A DNA stretch of 64,000 nt from Bryobacter sp. (lineage in GTDB: Bacteria > Acidobacteriota > Terriglobia > Bryobacterales > Bryobacteraceae), in contig JALHNH010000014.1 of the NCBI GenBank assembly GCA_022843625.1, positions 81,170-145,169 on the forward strand, written 5' to 3'. The translations under genes and the position numbers were made by a program. Below are positions 43,139-51,916 of this stretch, piece by piece. Every line of letters starts with the position of its first letter. Positions within the stretch are counted from its first letter, which is position 1. The notes beneath the pieces were generated by a model, which made no database searches, had not been told where the DNA came from, and was given only the letters and a program-made list of their open reading frames with translations.

Positions 43139-44473
43139 ATGAATATCTTTGGCACAAAACGGCTATGGCGGGGCATACACGTCCCGGAGCACAAGGATCA
43201 AACCTCCGCGCTCCCAATCCGGCGTCTGCCGTTCCCGCCACTGCTGATCGTGCCGCTCTCCCAGCACGCAGGTAAACCTGCAAAGGCCATCGTGCGCGAA
43301 GGGCAGGAAGTCGGTCGCGGCGAACCCATCGCCGAAGCAGACGGCTTCATGAGCGTCCCCATGCACGCCCCCGCAACCGGCCGTGTCGAGAGGATCGCAC
43401 CCGCGCCCAGTGCCAAAGGCGATCTCTCCCCGGCCATCTACATCAAGCCCTATCCCGGCGCAAGCCAGGAAGTCCTCTACGGCGCAGACCAGGACATCAG
43501 CAGCATGACACCCGCTGAAATCGTATCTGCCGTCCAGGCCACCGGTGTCGTCGGCCTCGGCGGAGCTGCCTTCCCCACTCACGTTAAGCTCCGCGTTCCT
43601 GAAGGCAAAAAGATCGACACAGTTCTCGTCAACGGCTGCGAATGCGAACCCTACCTCACCACTGACCATCGCGTCATGGTCGAGTACCCAAAGCAGGTCC
43701 TGCAGGGTGCCCGAATCGTCATGCGCGCCGTCGGTGCAGATCGGGCCGTCGTCGGCGTCGAAGACAACAAACCAGACGCCCTCGCCGCCCTCCGGGAAGC
43801 CAACGCCGGCCGCACAGACATCTCGATTGAAGCCGTCGCTGCCAAGTACCCGCAAGGTGCCGAAAAGATGCTCGTCAAAGTCCTCCTCGGTCGCGAAATC
43901 CCCTCCGGCGGCCTCCCTTCAGACGCAGGCGTCGCCGTCTTCAACGTCGCAACATTAGCCCAAATCGGCGACCTCCTCCCCAACCGTCAAGGCCTCATCG
44001 AGCGCGTCGTAACACTCACCGGCCCCGCCCTCACCAAGCCCGGCAACTACCTCATCCCCTTGGGCACGCCTCTCCGCTGGGCCCTCGAACAAGCCGGCTG
44101 CACCAGCAAAGCCACATCCGTAATCCTCGGCGGCCCCATGATGGGTGCTTCCATCGGCTCCTTCGACATTCCGCTCACCAAAGGCGTCACCGGCGTCCTC
44201 GTCCTCACCAGGAACGAAACCGAAGCAAGCTCCCACATCTACCCCTGCATCCACTGCGCCGCCTGCGTCAACGTCTGCCCGATCCATCTCGATCCTTCTC
44301 ACCTCGGCCTCCTCGCCAAGAAAGAACGTTACGAAGAAATGGAATCCACCTACCACCTCAACGACTGCTTCGAATGTGGCTGCTGCAGCTACGTCTGCCC
44401 TGCCCACATCCCGCTGGTGCAATACTTCCGCGTTGCCAAACAACTCAATCGTGAAGAGAAGGCACGCCGATGA
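43139..44473 (+). CDS. rnfC: Rnf complex subunit RnfC
   Basis: Peripheral NAD(H)-binding subunit, 444 residues. The N-terminal part (about 1-110) carries the soluble binding domain with MHAPATGRVERI; then the FMN/NADH fold with GLGGAAFPTHVKL and NGCECEPYLTTDHRVM; then a SLBB-type region; then two [4Fe-4S] sets, CIHCAACVNVCP and CFECGCCSYVCP. Starts 9 bp after nifJ and overlaps rnfD by 4 bp. Confidence 0.95.
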   Translation: MNIFGTKRLWRGIHVPEHKDQTSALPIRRLPFPPLLIVPLSQHAGKPAKAIVREGQEVGRGEPIAEADGFMSVPMHAPATGRVERIAPAPSAKGDLSPAIYIKPYPGASQEVLYGADQDISSMTPAEIVSAVQATGVVGLGGAAFPTHVKLRVPEGKKIDTVLVNGCECEPYLTTDHRVMVEYPKQVLQGARIVMRAVGADRAVVGVEDNKPDALAALREANAGRTDISIEAVAAKYPQGAEKMLVKVLLGREIPSGGLPSDAGVAVFNVATLAQIGDLLPNRQGLIERVVTLTGPALTKPGNYLIPLGTPLRWALEQAGCTSKATSVILGGPMMGASIGSFDIPLTKGVTGVLVLTRNETEASSHIYPCIHCAACVNVCPIHLDPSHLGLLAKKERYEEMESTYHLNDCFECGCCSYVCPAHIPLVQYFRVAKQLNREEKARR

Positions 44474-45504
44474 CCACCGAAACAACAACCGTCCTCGAAG
44501 TCCGCTCCTCGCCTCACCTCCACGGCCCGCTCTCGGTCGACAAGATCATGCGCAACGTCGTCTATGCGCTCTTGCCCCTCGCCGCATTCGCCATCTGGAA
44601 CTTCGGCCTCAGCGCCGCCCTGCTCCTCAGCATCACCACCGCAGCCTGCATCCTCACCGAACACGCAGGCTGCCGCCTCTCTGGCAACCGCACCACCGTC
44701 AACGACTACAGCGCCGCCATCACCGGCCTGCTTCTTGGCCTCGCACTGCCCCCCGGCTACCCCCTCTGGATGGCCGTCGTTGGTAGTGTGATCGCCATCG
44801 CACCCGGCAAACTCCTCTTCGGCGGCCTCGGCTCCAACGTCTTTAACCCGGCTCTGGTCGGCCGCGCCTTCCTCCAGGCGGCCTTCCCGGTAGCAATCTC
44901 AAGCTACACTCCGGCGGGCCTCGCCAATCGCTTTACAGAATGCATCCCAACCACCCTCACAGCACCCTTCATGAAGCCTGCCGCCATGCTCGACGCCTTC
45001 ACCAGCGCCACTCCCCTCGTGATGCTGAAATTCGATCATCTCTATTCCGACCCCTGGCCCATGTTCTGGGGCCAGCGCTCAGGCTCCGCGGGCGAAATGC
45101 CCGGCTTCCTCATCCTCCTTTGTGGTGCCTATCTCGTCGCCCGCAAGATGATGGACTGGCGCATCACCGCCGCCATGCTCGGTGGCGCTCTCGCCTCCTC
45201 TGCCATCTTCCACCTTGCTAGCCCCGACGCCTATCCAGATCCGGTATTCACGCTCTTCACTGGCGGCCTCCTCTTCGGAGCCACCTTCATGGCCACAGAT
45301 CCCGTAGCCTCACCGGTCACTCCCCGAGGCATGTGGATCTACGGAATCCTCATGGGCTTACTCACCGTCCTCATCCGCAACGTGGGTGGCCTTCCAGAAG
45401 GCGTCATGTACGCCATCCTCCTCGGCAACGCCCTGTCACCTCTGATCGACAAACTCACGCCACCGCGTCCATACGGGGCGCGAAAACCGGCAGGTGCAAA
45501 ATGA
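44470..45504 (+). CDS. rnfD: Rnf complex subunit RnfD
   Basis: Integral membrane subunit of 344 residues with about eight to ten spans, starting after a short soluble tail with SSPHLHGPLSVDKIM. Motifs are VNDYSAAITGLLLGLALPPG and KLLFGGLGSNVFNPALVG. RnfD and NqrB carry a covalent FMN on a Thr in an SGAT-like motif; here the matching place reads FTSATPL (Thr181), with Ser at the usual Gly. Overlaps rnfC by 4 bp and rnfG by 4 bp. Confidence 0.94.
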   Translation: MTTETTTVLEVRSSPHLHGPLSVDKIMRNVVYALLPLAAFAIWNFGLSAALLLSITTAACILTEHAGCRLSGNRTTVNDYSAAITGLLLGLALPPGYPLWMAVVGSVIAIAPGKLLFGGLGSNVFNPALVGRAFLQAAFPVAISSYTPAGLANRFTECIPTTLTAPFMKPAAMLDAFTSATPLVMLKFDHLYSDPWPMFWGQRSGSAGEMPGFLILLCGAYLVARKMMDWRITAAMLGGALASSAIFHLASPDAYPDPVFTLFTGGLLFGATFMATDPVASPVTPRGMWIYGILMGLLTVLIRNVGGLPEGVMYAILLGNALSPLIDKLTPPRPYGARKPAGAK

Positions 45505-46127
45505 GCAGCTTCAAAATCATCCGGTATCTCGGCCTGATCTCGCTGATCTGCGGAGTCCTCATCGTCGGCGCAAAAGTGCTCACCGAAGATCGAATCCGCA
45601 CCAACCAGGAAATCATCAACCGGGACTCCATTGCCCAGTTACTCCCAGGCGCAGACAAGCAACTCACTTTCATCGTTCAGCCCTCAGGCGAACTGGCACT
45701 CCTCACCAACGCAGAAGACAAAGGCAAAAAACTCTTTGCCGGCTACGACAAATCGGGAAAGCTCCTTGGTGTAGTATTCGAAGCCAGCGAGCGCGGCTAC
45801 GCCGATATGATCTCCGCTCTCTACGCCTATGATCCGGCCTCCAAAACCATCATCGGCTTCACTGTCGTCGAAATGAAAGAGACGCCCGGCCTCGGCGACA
45901 AGATCACCAAAGACCCTGAATTCCTTGCCAACTTCCGCAAGCTCGACACCTCAAAACCCATCCTTGCCGTCAAGCACGGAACAAAGAAAAATCCCTGGGA
46001 AATCGACGCCATCACTGGTGCCACGATTTCCTCCCGCGCCGTGGGCCGTATGCTCCAGAAGAGCATCGCCGAAATGGCCCCCATCGTCGAGCGCAACCTT
46101 CAAATCATCGAACGAGGCAACCCATGA
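45501..46127 (+). CDS. rnfG: Rnf complex subunit RnfG (covalent FMN carrier)
   Basis: 208 residues from ATG 45501 (ATGA overlap with rnfD): one N-terminal membrane helix (FKIIRYLGLISLICGVLIVG) and a periplasmic FMN-binding domain. The flavinylation motif is DAITGATISSRAV with the FMN-accepting Thr at 175, a target of ApbE encoded divergently. The segment EMKETPGLGDKI is the usual RnfG/NqrC signature. Overlaps rnfE by 4 bp. Confidence 0.95.
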   Translation: MSSFKIIRYLGLISLICGVLIVGAKVLTEDRIRTNQEIINRDSIAQLLPGADKQLTFIVQPSGELALLTNAEDKGKKLFAGYDKSGKLLGVVFEASERGYADMISALYAYDPASKTIIGFTVVEMKETPGLGDKITKDPEFLANFRKLDTSKPILAVKHGTKKNPWEIDAITGATISSRAVGRMLQKSIAEMAPIVERNLQIIERGNP

Positions 46128-46765
46128 GCCAGCCCCTAAACAACCCTCTGCTCAACGCGATTTGGAAAGAAAACCCCATCTTCGTTCAGGTACTCGGCAT
46201 GTGTCCCACTCTCGCCGTAACCAACAGCGTCCGCAACGCTCTCGCCATGGGCCTCGCAACCACCTTCGTTCTCGTCTGCTCCAACGGCCTCATCTCGATG
46301 ATCCGCCACCAGGTACCGAAGCAGGTCCGCATCGCCACCTACATCGCCATCGCCGCCACTGCAGTAACCGTCACCGACTATCTGGTCAAGGCCATCAGCA
46401 TCGACATCTACAAAGCACTCGGCCCCTTCCTCGCCCTCATCGTCGTCAACTGCATCATCCTCGCCCGCGCTGAAGCCTTCGCCGCAAAGAATCCCGTCGG
46501 CCGCTCGCTGCTGGACGGGCTCGGCAATGGTCTTGGATTCACCCTCGGCCTAACCCTTCTGGGCACAGTTCGAGAAGTCCTGGGTGCCGGCTCATTCCTC
46601 GGCCTTTCGCTTTTTGGTCCCAACTTTGAACCCTGGGTCCTCTTCCTGCTGCCTCCCGGTGGCTTCATCACCCTCGCAGCCTGGCTGCTCATCTTTGCCT
46701 GGTACAAAGAGCGCAAGACCAAGCCCGCCCCCTCCGCCCAAGCCCTCCTGGATGCACGCTCATGA
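46124..46765 (+). CDS. rnfE: Rnf complex subunit RnfE
   Basis: Membrane subunit of 213 residues with six predicted spans, part of the RnfA/RnfE pair that together hold a membrane [2Fe-2S] cluster and the ion path. It starts with NPLLNAIWKENPIFVQ and has the conserved LGMCPTLAVTNSV (the cluster Cys is in GMCP) and NCIILARAEAFAAKNP. Overlaps its neighbours by 4 bp on both sides. Confidence 0.95.
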   Translation: MSQPLNNPLLNAIWKENPIFVQVLGMCPTLAVTNSVRNALAMGLATTFVLVCSNGLISMIRHQVPKQVRIATYIAIAATAVTVTDYLVKAISIDIYKALGPFLALIVVNCIILARAEAFAAKNPVGRSLLDGLGNGLGFTLGLTLLGTVREVLGAGSFLGLSLFGPNFEPWVLFLLPPGGFITLAAWLLIFAWYKERKTKPAPSAQALLDARS

Positions 46766-47346
46766 ACGACTCACTCACTCAGATCTTCGTCGACTCATTC
46801 CTGATCAACAACTTCGTGCTGTGTGTCTTCCTCGGCATGTGTCCGTTCCTCGGCCTCTCCAGTAAATTTGAGACGGCCTGGCGAATGGGCGTCACGGTAA
46901 TGTTCGTCATCACCGTGAGTTCCATCCTTTCGTATGGCACCAACCTCCTGCTCACCGCCCTCCACGTCGAATACCTGCGCTTGATCTCCTACATCGTCAT
47001 CATCGCCGCCACCGTGCAGCTTACTGAAATGGTGATCAAGAAACTAAGTCCCGCGCTATTCAAAGAACTTGGCATCTATCTGCCACTGATCACCACTAAC
47101 TGCGCCGTACTCGCCGTCGCCCTCTTCCAGACCGTAAGAAACTATAACTTCCTGCAAAGCACCGTCTTCGCCATCGCTGCCAGTGGCGGCTTCTGCCTGG
47201 CAATCGTCCTGCTCGCCCTCGTCCGTGAGCGCACAGACCTCTCCGACATACCCAGCCTGGCCCGCGGCACTGCGATCACCCTCGTCCTGGCCAGCATCCT
47301 CTCCATGGCCTTCATGGGCTTCGCCGGCATGGGTGGTGGCCAATGA
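46762..47346 (+). CDS. rnfA: Rnf complex subunit RnfA
   Basis: Membrane subunit of 194 residues, six predicted spans, inverted-topology partner of RnfE. Motifs are FLINNFVLCVFLGMCPFLGLS (split at Cys in LGMCPF), the second Cys in LPLITTNCAVLAVA, and a C-terminal AFMGFAGM. Overlaps rnfE and the small downstream gene by 4 bp, so the whole rnf set is translationally coupled. Confidence 0.95.
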   Translation: MNDSLTQIFVDSFLINNFVLCVFLGMCPFLGLSSKFETAWRMGVTVMFVITVSSILSYGTNLLLTALHVEYLRLISYIVIIAATVQLTEMVIKKLSPALFKELGIYLPLITTNCAVLAVALFQTVRNYNFLQSTVFAIAASGGFCLAIVLLALVRERTDLSDIPSLARGTAITLVLASILSMAFMGFAGMGGGQ

Positions 47347-47561
47347 CAACCTTCGAAACCATTACGTCCCTCCTCCAGGCCACGGCCGGCATCTTCGTCA
47401 TCCTCTGCCTGTGGGTCTATATCCTGGGCGTCGTCCGCCGCCGCTCCGGATGCCAGAACCCCGACAAGGACGTCCTCGACTTCCTGCTCAATGGCTGTAG
47501 CGGCAACACCTGCACCGGCAAAGGCCTGTGCCATTCCGATTTAAAGCGAGAAACAAGATGA
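47343..47561 (+). CDS. Small single-span Cys-rich membrane protein in rnf operon (NqrM-like layout)
   Basis: 72 residues, not a family I recognise by sequence. One transmembrane helix (about 10-31, followed by RRR, so the tail is probably cytoplasmic), then a short tail with four cysteines: Cys37, Cys52, Cys57 and Cys63 (GCQNPDKD, NGCSGNTCTGKGLCH). It overlaps rnfA by 4 bp and the FNR-like gene by 4 bp, so it is truly part of the operon. In layout (about 70 residues, one helix, four Cys) it is like NqrM, the small protein needed to mature the iron centre of the related Na+-NQR. A role in loading the RnfA/RnfE cluster is an inference. Confidence 0.72.
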   Translation: MTTFETITSLLQATAGIFVILCLWVYILGVVRRRSGCQNPDKDVLDFLLNGCSGNTCTGKGLCHSDLKRETR

Positions 47562-48421
47562 GACTCTCCGATTACGATACAAACAACCCTCATGAAATGA
47601 CGCTCCAGAGCACCGAGATCATTACTCCCGCAGACTCTGAGGCCGAAGTACGCCACCTCGTCCTGCGTTTCGACGACACCCCCTTCAGCTATGCCGAAGG
47701 TCAGAGCATCGGCGTTCTCGCCCCAGGGCCCTACGAATTCGGCAACACCCAACACCTGCGCCTCTACTCAATCGCCAGTCCCAGCCTCGGCGACGACTAT
47801 CGCGGTAACACTCTCTCGATCTGCGTGCGCCGTTGCTTCTCGATCGACGACATCAGCGGCGAACGATACCCCGGCCGCGCCTCCAACTACCTCTGCGACG
47901 CCACCCCCGGCGACACCATCCTCATCACCGGCCCCTACGGCGTCCAGTTCCAGGTTCCCGCCAGCAACGAAGCCAACCTGCTCATGGTCGGCGTCGGCAC
48001 CGGCATCGCTCCCTTCCGCGCCTTCGTCAAGAGCATCTACAAGCGCCACGGCGGCTGGAAGGGCAAAGTCCGCCTCTTCTACGGTGCCAAGTCCGGCGTC
48101 GAGATGCTTTACATGAATCAGCTCCGCAACGATCTCGCTCTCTATTACGATCAGGCCTCTTTCAAGGCCTTTGAGGCAATCAGCCCGCGGCCCCACTATG
48201 ACGAATCGCCAGACCTCCACCGGGTAATCGTCGAGAACGCACACGAAACATGGGAGATGATGGAAGATCCCAATACCTATGTCTTCCTCGCCGGCCTTCT
48301 GGCCGCAGATAAACACTTCGAGCGCGCCATGGAACAACTGGCCGGTGGCTCAGACGCATGGCAGGATAAAAAGGCGAGTCTCATCGCCTCCGGCCGCTAC
48401 TCAGAGCTTCTCTACGATTAG
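47558..48421 (+). CDS. Ferredoxin-NADP+ reductase-like flavoprotein in rnf operon
   Basis: 287 residues from ATG 47558 (ATGA overlap with the gene before). The plant-type FNR fold is clear: FAD motif LRLYSIASPS, GRASNYLC, the nicotinamide motif GVGTGIAPFRAFV, FYGAKSG, and the C-terminal YVFLAGLL. The C-terminus ends LLYD rather than in a terminal Tyr. It would exchange electrons between ferredoxin and NADP(H). As the last gene of the rnf operon it would give the cell an NADPH exit beside the NADH exit of Rnf. NADP rather than NAD use is an inference. Confidence 0.85.
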   Translation: MRLSDYDTNNPHEMTLQSTEIITPADSEAEVRHLVLRFDDTPFSYAEGQSIGVLAPGPYEFGNTQHLRLYSIASPSLGDDYRGNTLSICVRRCFSIDDISGERYPGRASNYLCDATPGDTILITGPYGVQFQVPASNEANLLMVGVGTGIAPFRAFVKSIYKRHGGWKGKVRLFYGAKSGVEMLYMNQLRNDLALYYDQASFKAFEAISPRPHYDESPDLHRVIVENAHETWEMMEDPNTYVFLAGLLAADKHFERAMEQLAGGSDAWQDKKASLIASGRYSELLYD

Positions 48422-48453
48422 TTCAAACCATCTGGGGCTCCAGGAACTCTCAA

Positions 48454-49749
48454 ATGTTTGAACTTAATACGCTCATGTGGATTGTCTTTTTCGCTGGCTA
48501 CACCTTGATTGCCCTCGCTGAAAGCATCCATATCAACAAAGCGGCAACTGCTCTCGCCATGGGAGGAATTCTCATGTTCATGGCTGCCACCCGCCCGGGA
48601 GCTAACTTCGCAGAAGAAATCACCCACATGGGCTCAGAAACCATGGGGGTCGTAGGCTTCCTCCTCTGCGCAATGACCATCGTCGAAATCCTGGTCAACT
48701 TCCAGTTCTTCGATTGGGTCCGTTACCGCCTCGTCAGACTTGGCCTCGGCAATCGAGGCCAATTTTTCGCAATCGCCATCTGCACTTTCTTTTTTTCTTC
48801 TGCCCTCGACAACTTGACCACCACCATCGTTATGCTGCGCATCTCCGCCATGTTCTTCCGCGGTCGCGACCTTTTCCTCACTGCATGTGCCATCGTCTCG
48901 GCTGCAAATTCCGGCGGTGCCTGGTCACCCATCGGTGATGTCACAACCTTCATGCTCTGGGCGGCTAAGAAGTTCTCGGCTGAACAATTGATGTCAACCA
49001 CTTTCTTCCCTTCCCTGGTCTCCTTCGCCGTGGTCGTCGGCCTCCTCGGCCACAAGATCCGTCACGATGACGACGACCAGGTCCAGGACCTTGTAACTCA
49101 AATGCACTGGTCCCAATGGGTCATCATCTTGCTTTGTCTGGCCTCATTTACCGGTCCCTTCTTTGCCGTCCAGATCGGCCTCCCCGCCTACACCGGGCTC
49201 ATGATGGGCCTCGGAATAGTCTGGATCGCACAGGAACTCCTCCGTAAATTCCAGGATCGCGAGTCCAGCCTGATGGGCAAAAAGATCGAAGCCCTCATCG
49301 AGAAGATCGATATCCCCTCTCTCCAGTTCTTCATCGGAATTCTTGCAGCTGTCACTGCCCTCCACATGGTCGGCTCACTCCACACCATGACCCATCTGCT
49401 CTACGGCGAAGGCGACCATCGCACCATCGTCGGCCACACCATCCTCGGCATCGCCTCCGCTATCTTCGACAACGTCCCCCTCACTGCCATTGCAATTCAG
49501 AGCTTCGGCGGCACGGACCCCAACCTCTGGGCGCTACTCGCCTTCACCGTCGGCACCGGCGGCAGCATCCTCGTCGTCGGCTCGGCCGCTGGCGTCGTAG
49601 CAATTGGCATTGTCGACAAGCTTCGCGAAGAGCACGGTAAGGATTTTGTACCAGCCCTCTCCTTCGGTGCTTACGCTTATGCCGCCTCCATTCCCAATCT
49701 GCTCGGCTTCTTCGCCGGCGTAGCTGCGTGGTGGCTCATGCACCGATAG
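48454..49749 (+). CDS. nhaD: NhaD-type Na+/H+ antiporter (copy 1)
   Basis: Membrane protein of 431 residues, about twelve spans, of the ion-transporter superfamily of ArsB/NhaD. Conserved stretches are FSSALDNLTTTIVMLR, ANSGGAWSPIGDVTTFMLW and IFDNVPLTAIAIQS. It would exchange Na+ (or Li+) for H+. It starts 32 bp after the FNR-like gene with an AGGAACTC-like site, so it can be in the rnf transcript, which suggests that the Rnf complex here moves Na+. Confidence 0.9.
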   Translation: MFELNTLMWIVFFAGYTLIALAESIHINKAATALAMGGILMFMAATRPGANFAEEITHMGSETMGVVGFLLCAMTIVEILVNFQFFDWVRYRLVRLGLGNRGQFFAIAICTFFFSSALDNLTTTIVMLRISAMFFRGRDLFLTACAIVSAANSGGAWSPIGDVTTFMLWAAKKFSAEQLMSTTFFPSLVSFAVVVGLLGHKIRHDDDDQVQDLVTQMHWSQWVIILLCLASFTGPFFAVQIGLPAYTGLMMGLGIVWIAQELLRKFQDRESSLMGKKIEALIEKIDIPSLQFFIGILAAVTALHMVGSLHTMTHLLYGEGDHRTIVGHTILGIASAIFDNVPLTAIAIQSFGGTDPNLWALLAFTVGTGGSILVVGSAAGVVAIGIVDKLREEHGKDFVPALSFGAYAYAASIPNLLGFFAGVAAWWLMHR

Positions 49750-49798
49750 TCGCCGCTTTGAACGGCCACAACACCCCTAGTTAAGCTATGTTAAGAAT

Positions 49799-51100
49799 AT
49801 GCCCGATTTGACCACGCTCATGTGGATCGCATTCTTCATTGGCTACGCTCTGATCGCACTCGCAGAAACCGTCCACATTAACAAGGCAGCCACCAGCCTC
49901 GCCATGGGCGGCACCCTCTTGTTCATGGCAGCCGCCAGGCCCAACTCGCACTTCTCCGAAGAAATCGTCCATATGGGTTCAGAAATCCTCGGTGTCGTCG
50001 GCTTCCTCCTCTGCGCCATGACCCTCGTTGAAATCCTGGTCGACTTCCAGTTCTTCGATTGGGTCCGTTACCGCCTGATCAAACTCGGCCTCGGCAATCG
50101 CGGCCAATATTTCGCAATCATCATCTGCACTTTCTTTTTCTCTGCTGCACTCGACAACCTCACCACCTCGATTGTCATGCTCCGCATCGCAGCAATGTTT
50201 TTCAGAGGCAAATCCCTCTTTTTCACCGCCTGCGCCATCATCTCCGCAGCCAACTCAGGTGGCGCATGGTCCCCTATTGGGGACATCACGACCTTCATGC
50301 TCTGGGCTGCCAAAAAATTCACCGTCGCTCAAGTCATTGAGACAACCCTGCTTCCTTCTCTCGCATCCTTTGCCGTAGTCGCTTTTTGGCTGAGCCGGGG
50401 AATTGAAAAAGTCAATGACGACGAAACCACCGGCGTGCTCACCTCCATGCATTGGTCTCAGTGGTTCATCATCACCCTCTGCCTGGCCTCTTTCACCGGC
50501 CCTTTTTTCGCCGTGCAATTCGGCCTTCCCGCCTTTACCGGCCTCATGTTGGGCCTTGGCTTTGTCTGGATGATTCAGGAGATTTTCCGCAAAGCCCTAA
50601 AGCATGAAGTCAGCCTCATGGGCCAAAAGATCGAAGCCCTGATCGAGAAGATCGACATCCCGTCTCTACAATTCTTCATCGGCATTCTCGCTGCAGTCAC
50701 TGCCCTCCACATGGTCGGCTCCCTCCAGTCGATGACCCAGCTTCTTTACGGCGAAGGGGGCGAGCGCACCATCCTCGGCCACGTCGTCCTCGGCATCTCC
50801 TCCGCCGTCTTCGACAACGTCCCCCTCACTGCAATTGCCATCCAAAGTCTTGGCGGCACCGACGGCACTCTCTGGTCTCTCCTCGCCTTCACCGTCGGCA
50901 CCGGCGGCAGCATACTCGTCATCGGCTCAGCCGCAGGTGTTGTCGCAATTGGAATCATCGACAAACTCCGCGAAGAATTCGGCCACGATTTCGTCGCCCC
51001 CCTCTCCTTCGGTGCTTACGCAAAACACGCCGCCCTCCCCAACCTCATCGGCTTCTTTGCCGGCGTCGCTACGTGGCACCTAATGCACGGCAGGACCTGA
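49799..51100 (+). CDS. nhaD: NhaD-type Na+/H+ antiporter (copy 2)
   Basis: 433 residues, a close tandem paralogue of the gene before, with long identical stretches (for example FDWVRYRL, KIEALIEKIDIPSLQFF, FDNVPLTAIAIQS) from end to end. The copies differ mainly in the loop near residue 205 (HDDDDQVQD against VNDDETTG) and in the last 30 residues, so they may differ in ion preference or pH response. A 49-bp gap separates them. Confidence 0.9.
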   Translation: MPDLTTLMWIAFFIGYALIALAETVHINKAATSLAMGGTLLFMAAARPNSHFSEEIVHMGSEILGVVGFLLCAMTLVEILVDFQFFDWVRYRLIKLGLGNRGQYFAIIICTFFFSAALDNLTTSIVMLRIAAMFFRGKSLFFTACAIISAANSGGAWSPIGDITTFMLWAAKKFTVAQVIETTLLPSLASFAVVAFWLSRGIEKVNDDETTGVLTSMHWSQWFIITLCLASFTGPFFAVQFGLPAFTGLMLGLGFVWMIQEIFRKALKHEVSLMGQKIEALIEKIDIPSLQFFIGILAAVTALHMVGSLQSMTQLLYGEGGERTILGHVVLGISSAVFDNVPLTAIAIQSLGGTDGTLWSLLAFTVGTGGSILVIGSAAGVVAIGIIDKLREEFGHDFVAPLSFGAYAKHAALPNLIGFFAGVATWHLMHGRT

Positions 51101-51109
51101 CGGGGCTTT

Positions 51110-51916
51110 TTACTTCGAATTGGCACTGATCCGCTCAGCGTAACTCCGCTGACCCAGCTTCTGGCCAATCCACGGCCGGGCCACCAGTTGCCAATGCAAT
51201 CCAGCTAACTGCGCAAAGGTCTTCACCAGCGATTGCAGCCGGAAAAATTGCGATCGCCCGTGCAATCTCGCCCGGTGACTCACCGGAATCTCCACAACCC
51301 GTGTTCCTGTCTGTTCGATCTTCTTGACAAGTTCTACGCAGATCGTCCCGCTGGTACTTCTCAACTGGATCTGATCCAGCGTAGCCCGCCGGATCAACCG
51401 GAAATCGCAGTCAATATCCTGTAACGAAATCCCAAAGATGCTTCGCGCAAACACGTTGTACACGCTGCCAATCCAGATCCGGTGCACCGGGTCATGACGT
51501 TTCGCCTTGATCCCATTCACTAGCCCCACTTCTGGCCCGCTCAGCTTAAGCAGCAAGGGCAATTCGCCTACGTCGTATTGGCCGTCTCCATCTGTATAAA
51601 ATACGAATTCTTTCCTTGCCGCACGAAACCCGCTCTGTAGCGCCCCACCATAACCTCGATTTTCAGGATGACGAATCACCCGCAGCCTTTCTCCATACTG
51701 AGCCTGCAATTCCCGCAGCACCGCCACCGTATTATCAGCGCTCCCGTCATTGATCACGATCACTTCGTAATCGTCCACATGGTCGCGCAACACTCGAAAG
51801 GTAGTCGCCAGCAAACCCGGCAAAGATGGCGCATCGTTGTATGCCGGAAAAAATACCGTCAGACTATGCGGGAAACGGTACTTCTGCACTTTTTCTTTAG
51901 GGTTTTGATGGGTCAC
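51110..51916 (-). CDS. Family 2 glycosyltransferase, dolichyl/polyprenyl-phosphate mannosyltransferase-like
   Basis: 268 residues, GT-A fold: VFFPAYNDAPSLPGLL, the nucleotide-sugar motif VINDGSADNT, the metal motif in YTDGDGQYD, then DCDFRLIRR and the C-terminal domain. There is no membrane anchor at the C-terminus, as in the short DPM1-like class. Such enzymes charge polyprenyl phosphate with a sugar, which a membrane GT-C enzyme then uses. Its start overlaps the 3' end of the preceding membrane protein by 20 bp, a likely pair. Confidence 0.9.
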   Translation of the reverse strand: MTHQNPKEKVQKYRFPHSLTVFFPAYNDAPSLPGLLATTFRVLRDHVDDYEVIVINDGSADNTVAVLRELQAQYGERLRVIRHPENRGYGGALQSGFRAARKEFVFYTDGDGQYDVGELPLLLKLSGPEVGLVNGIKAKRHDPVHRIWIGSVYNVFARSIFGISLQDIDCDFRLIRRATLDQIQLRSTSGTICVELVKKIEQTGTRVVEIPVSHRARLHGRSQFFRLQSLVKTFAQLAGLHWQLVARPWIGQKLGQRSYAERISANSK

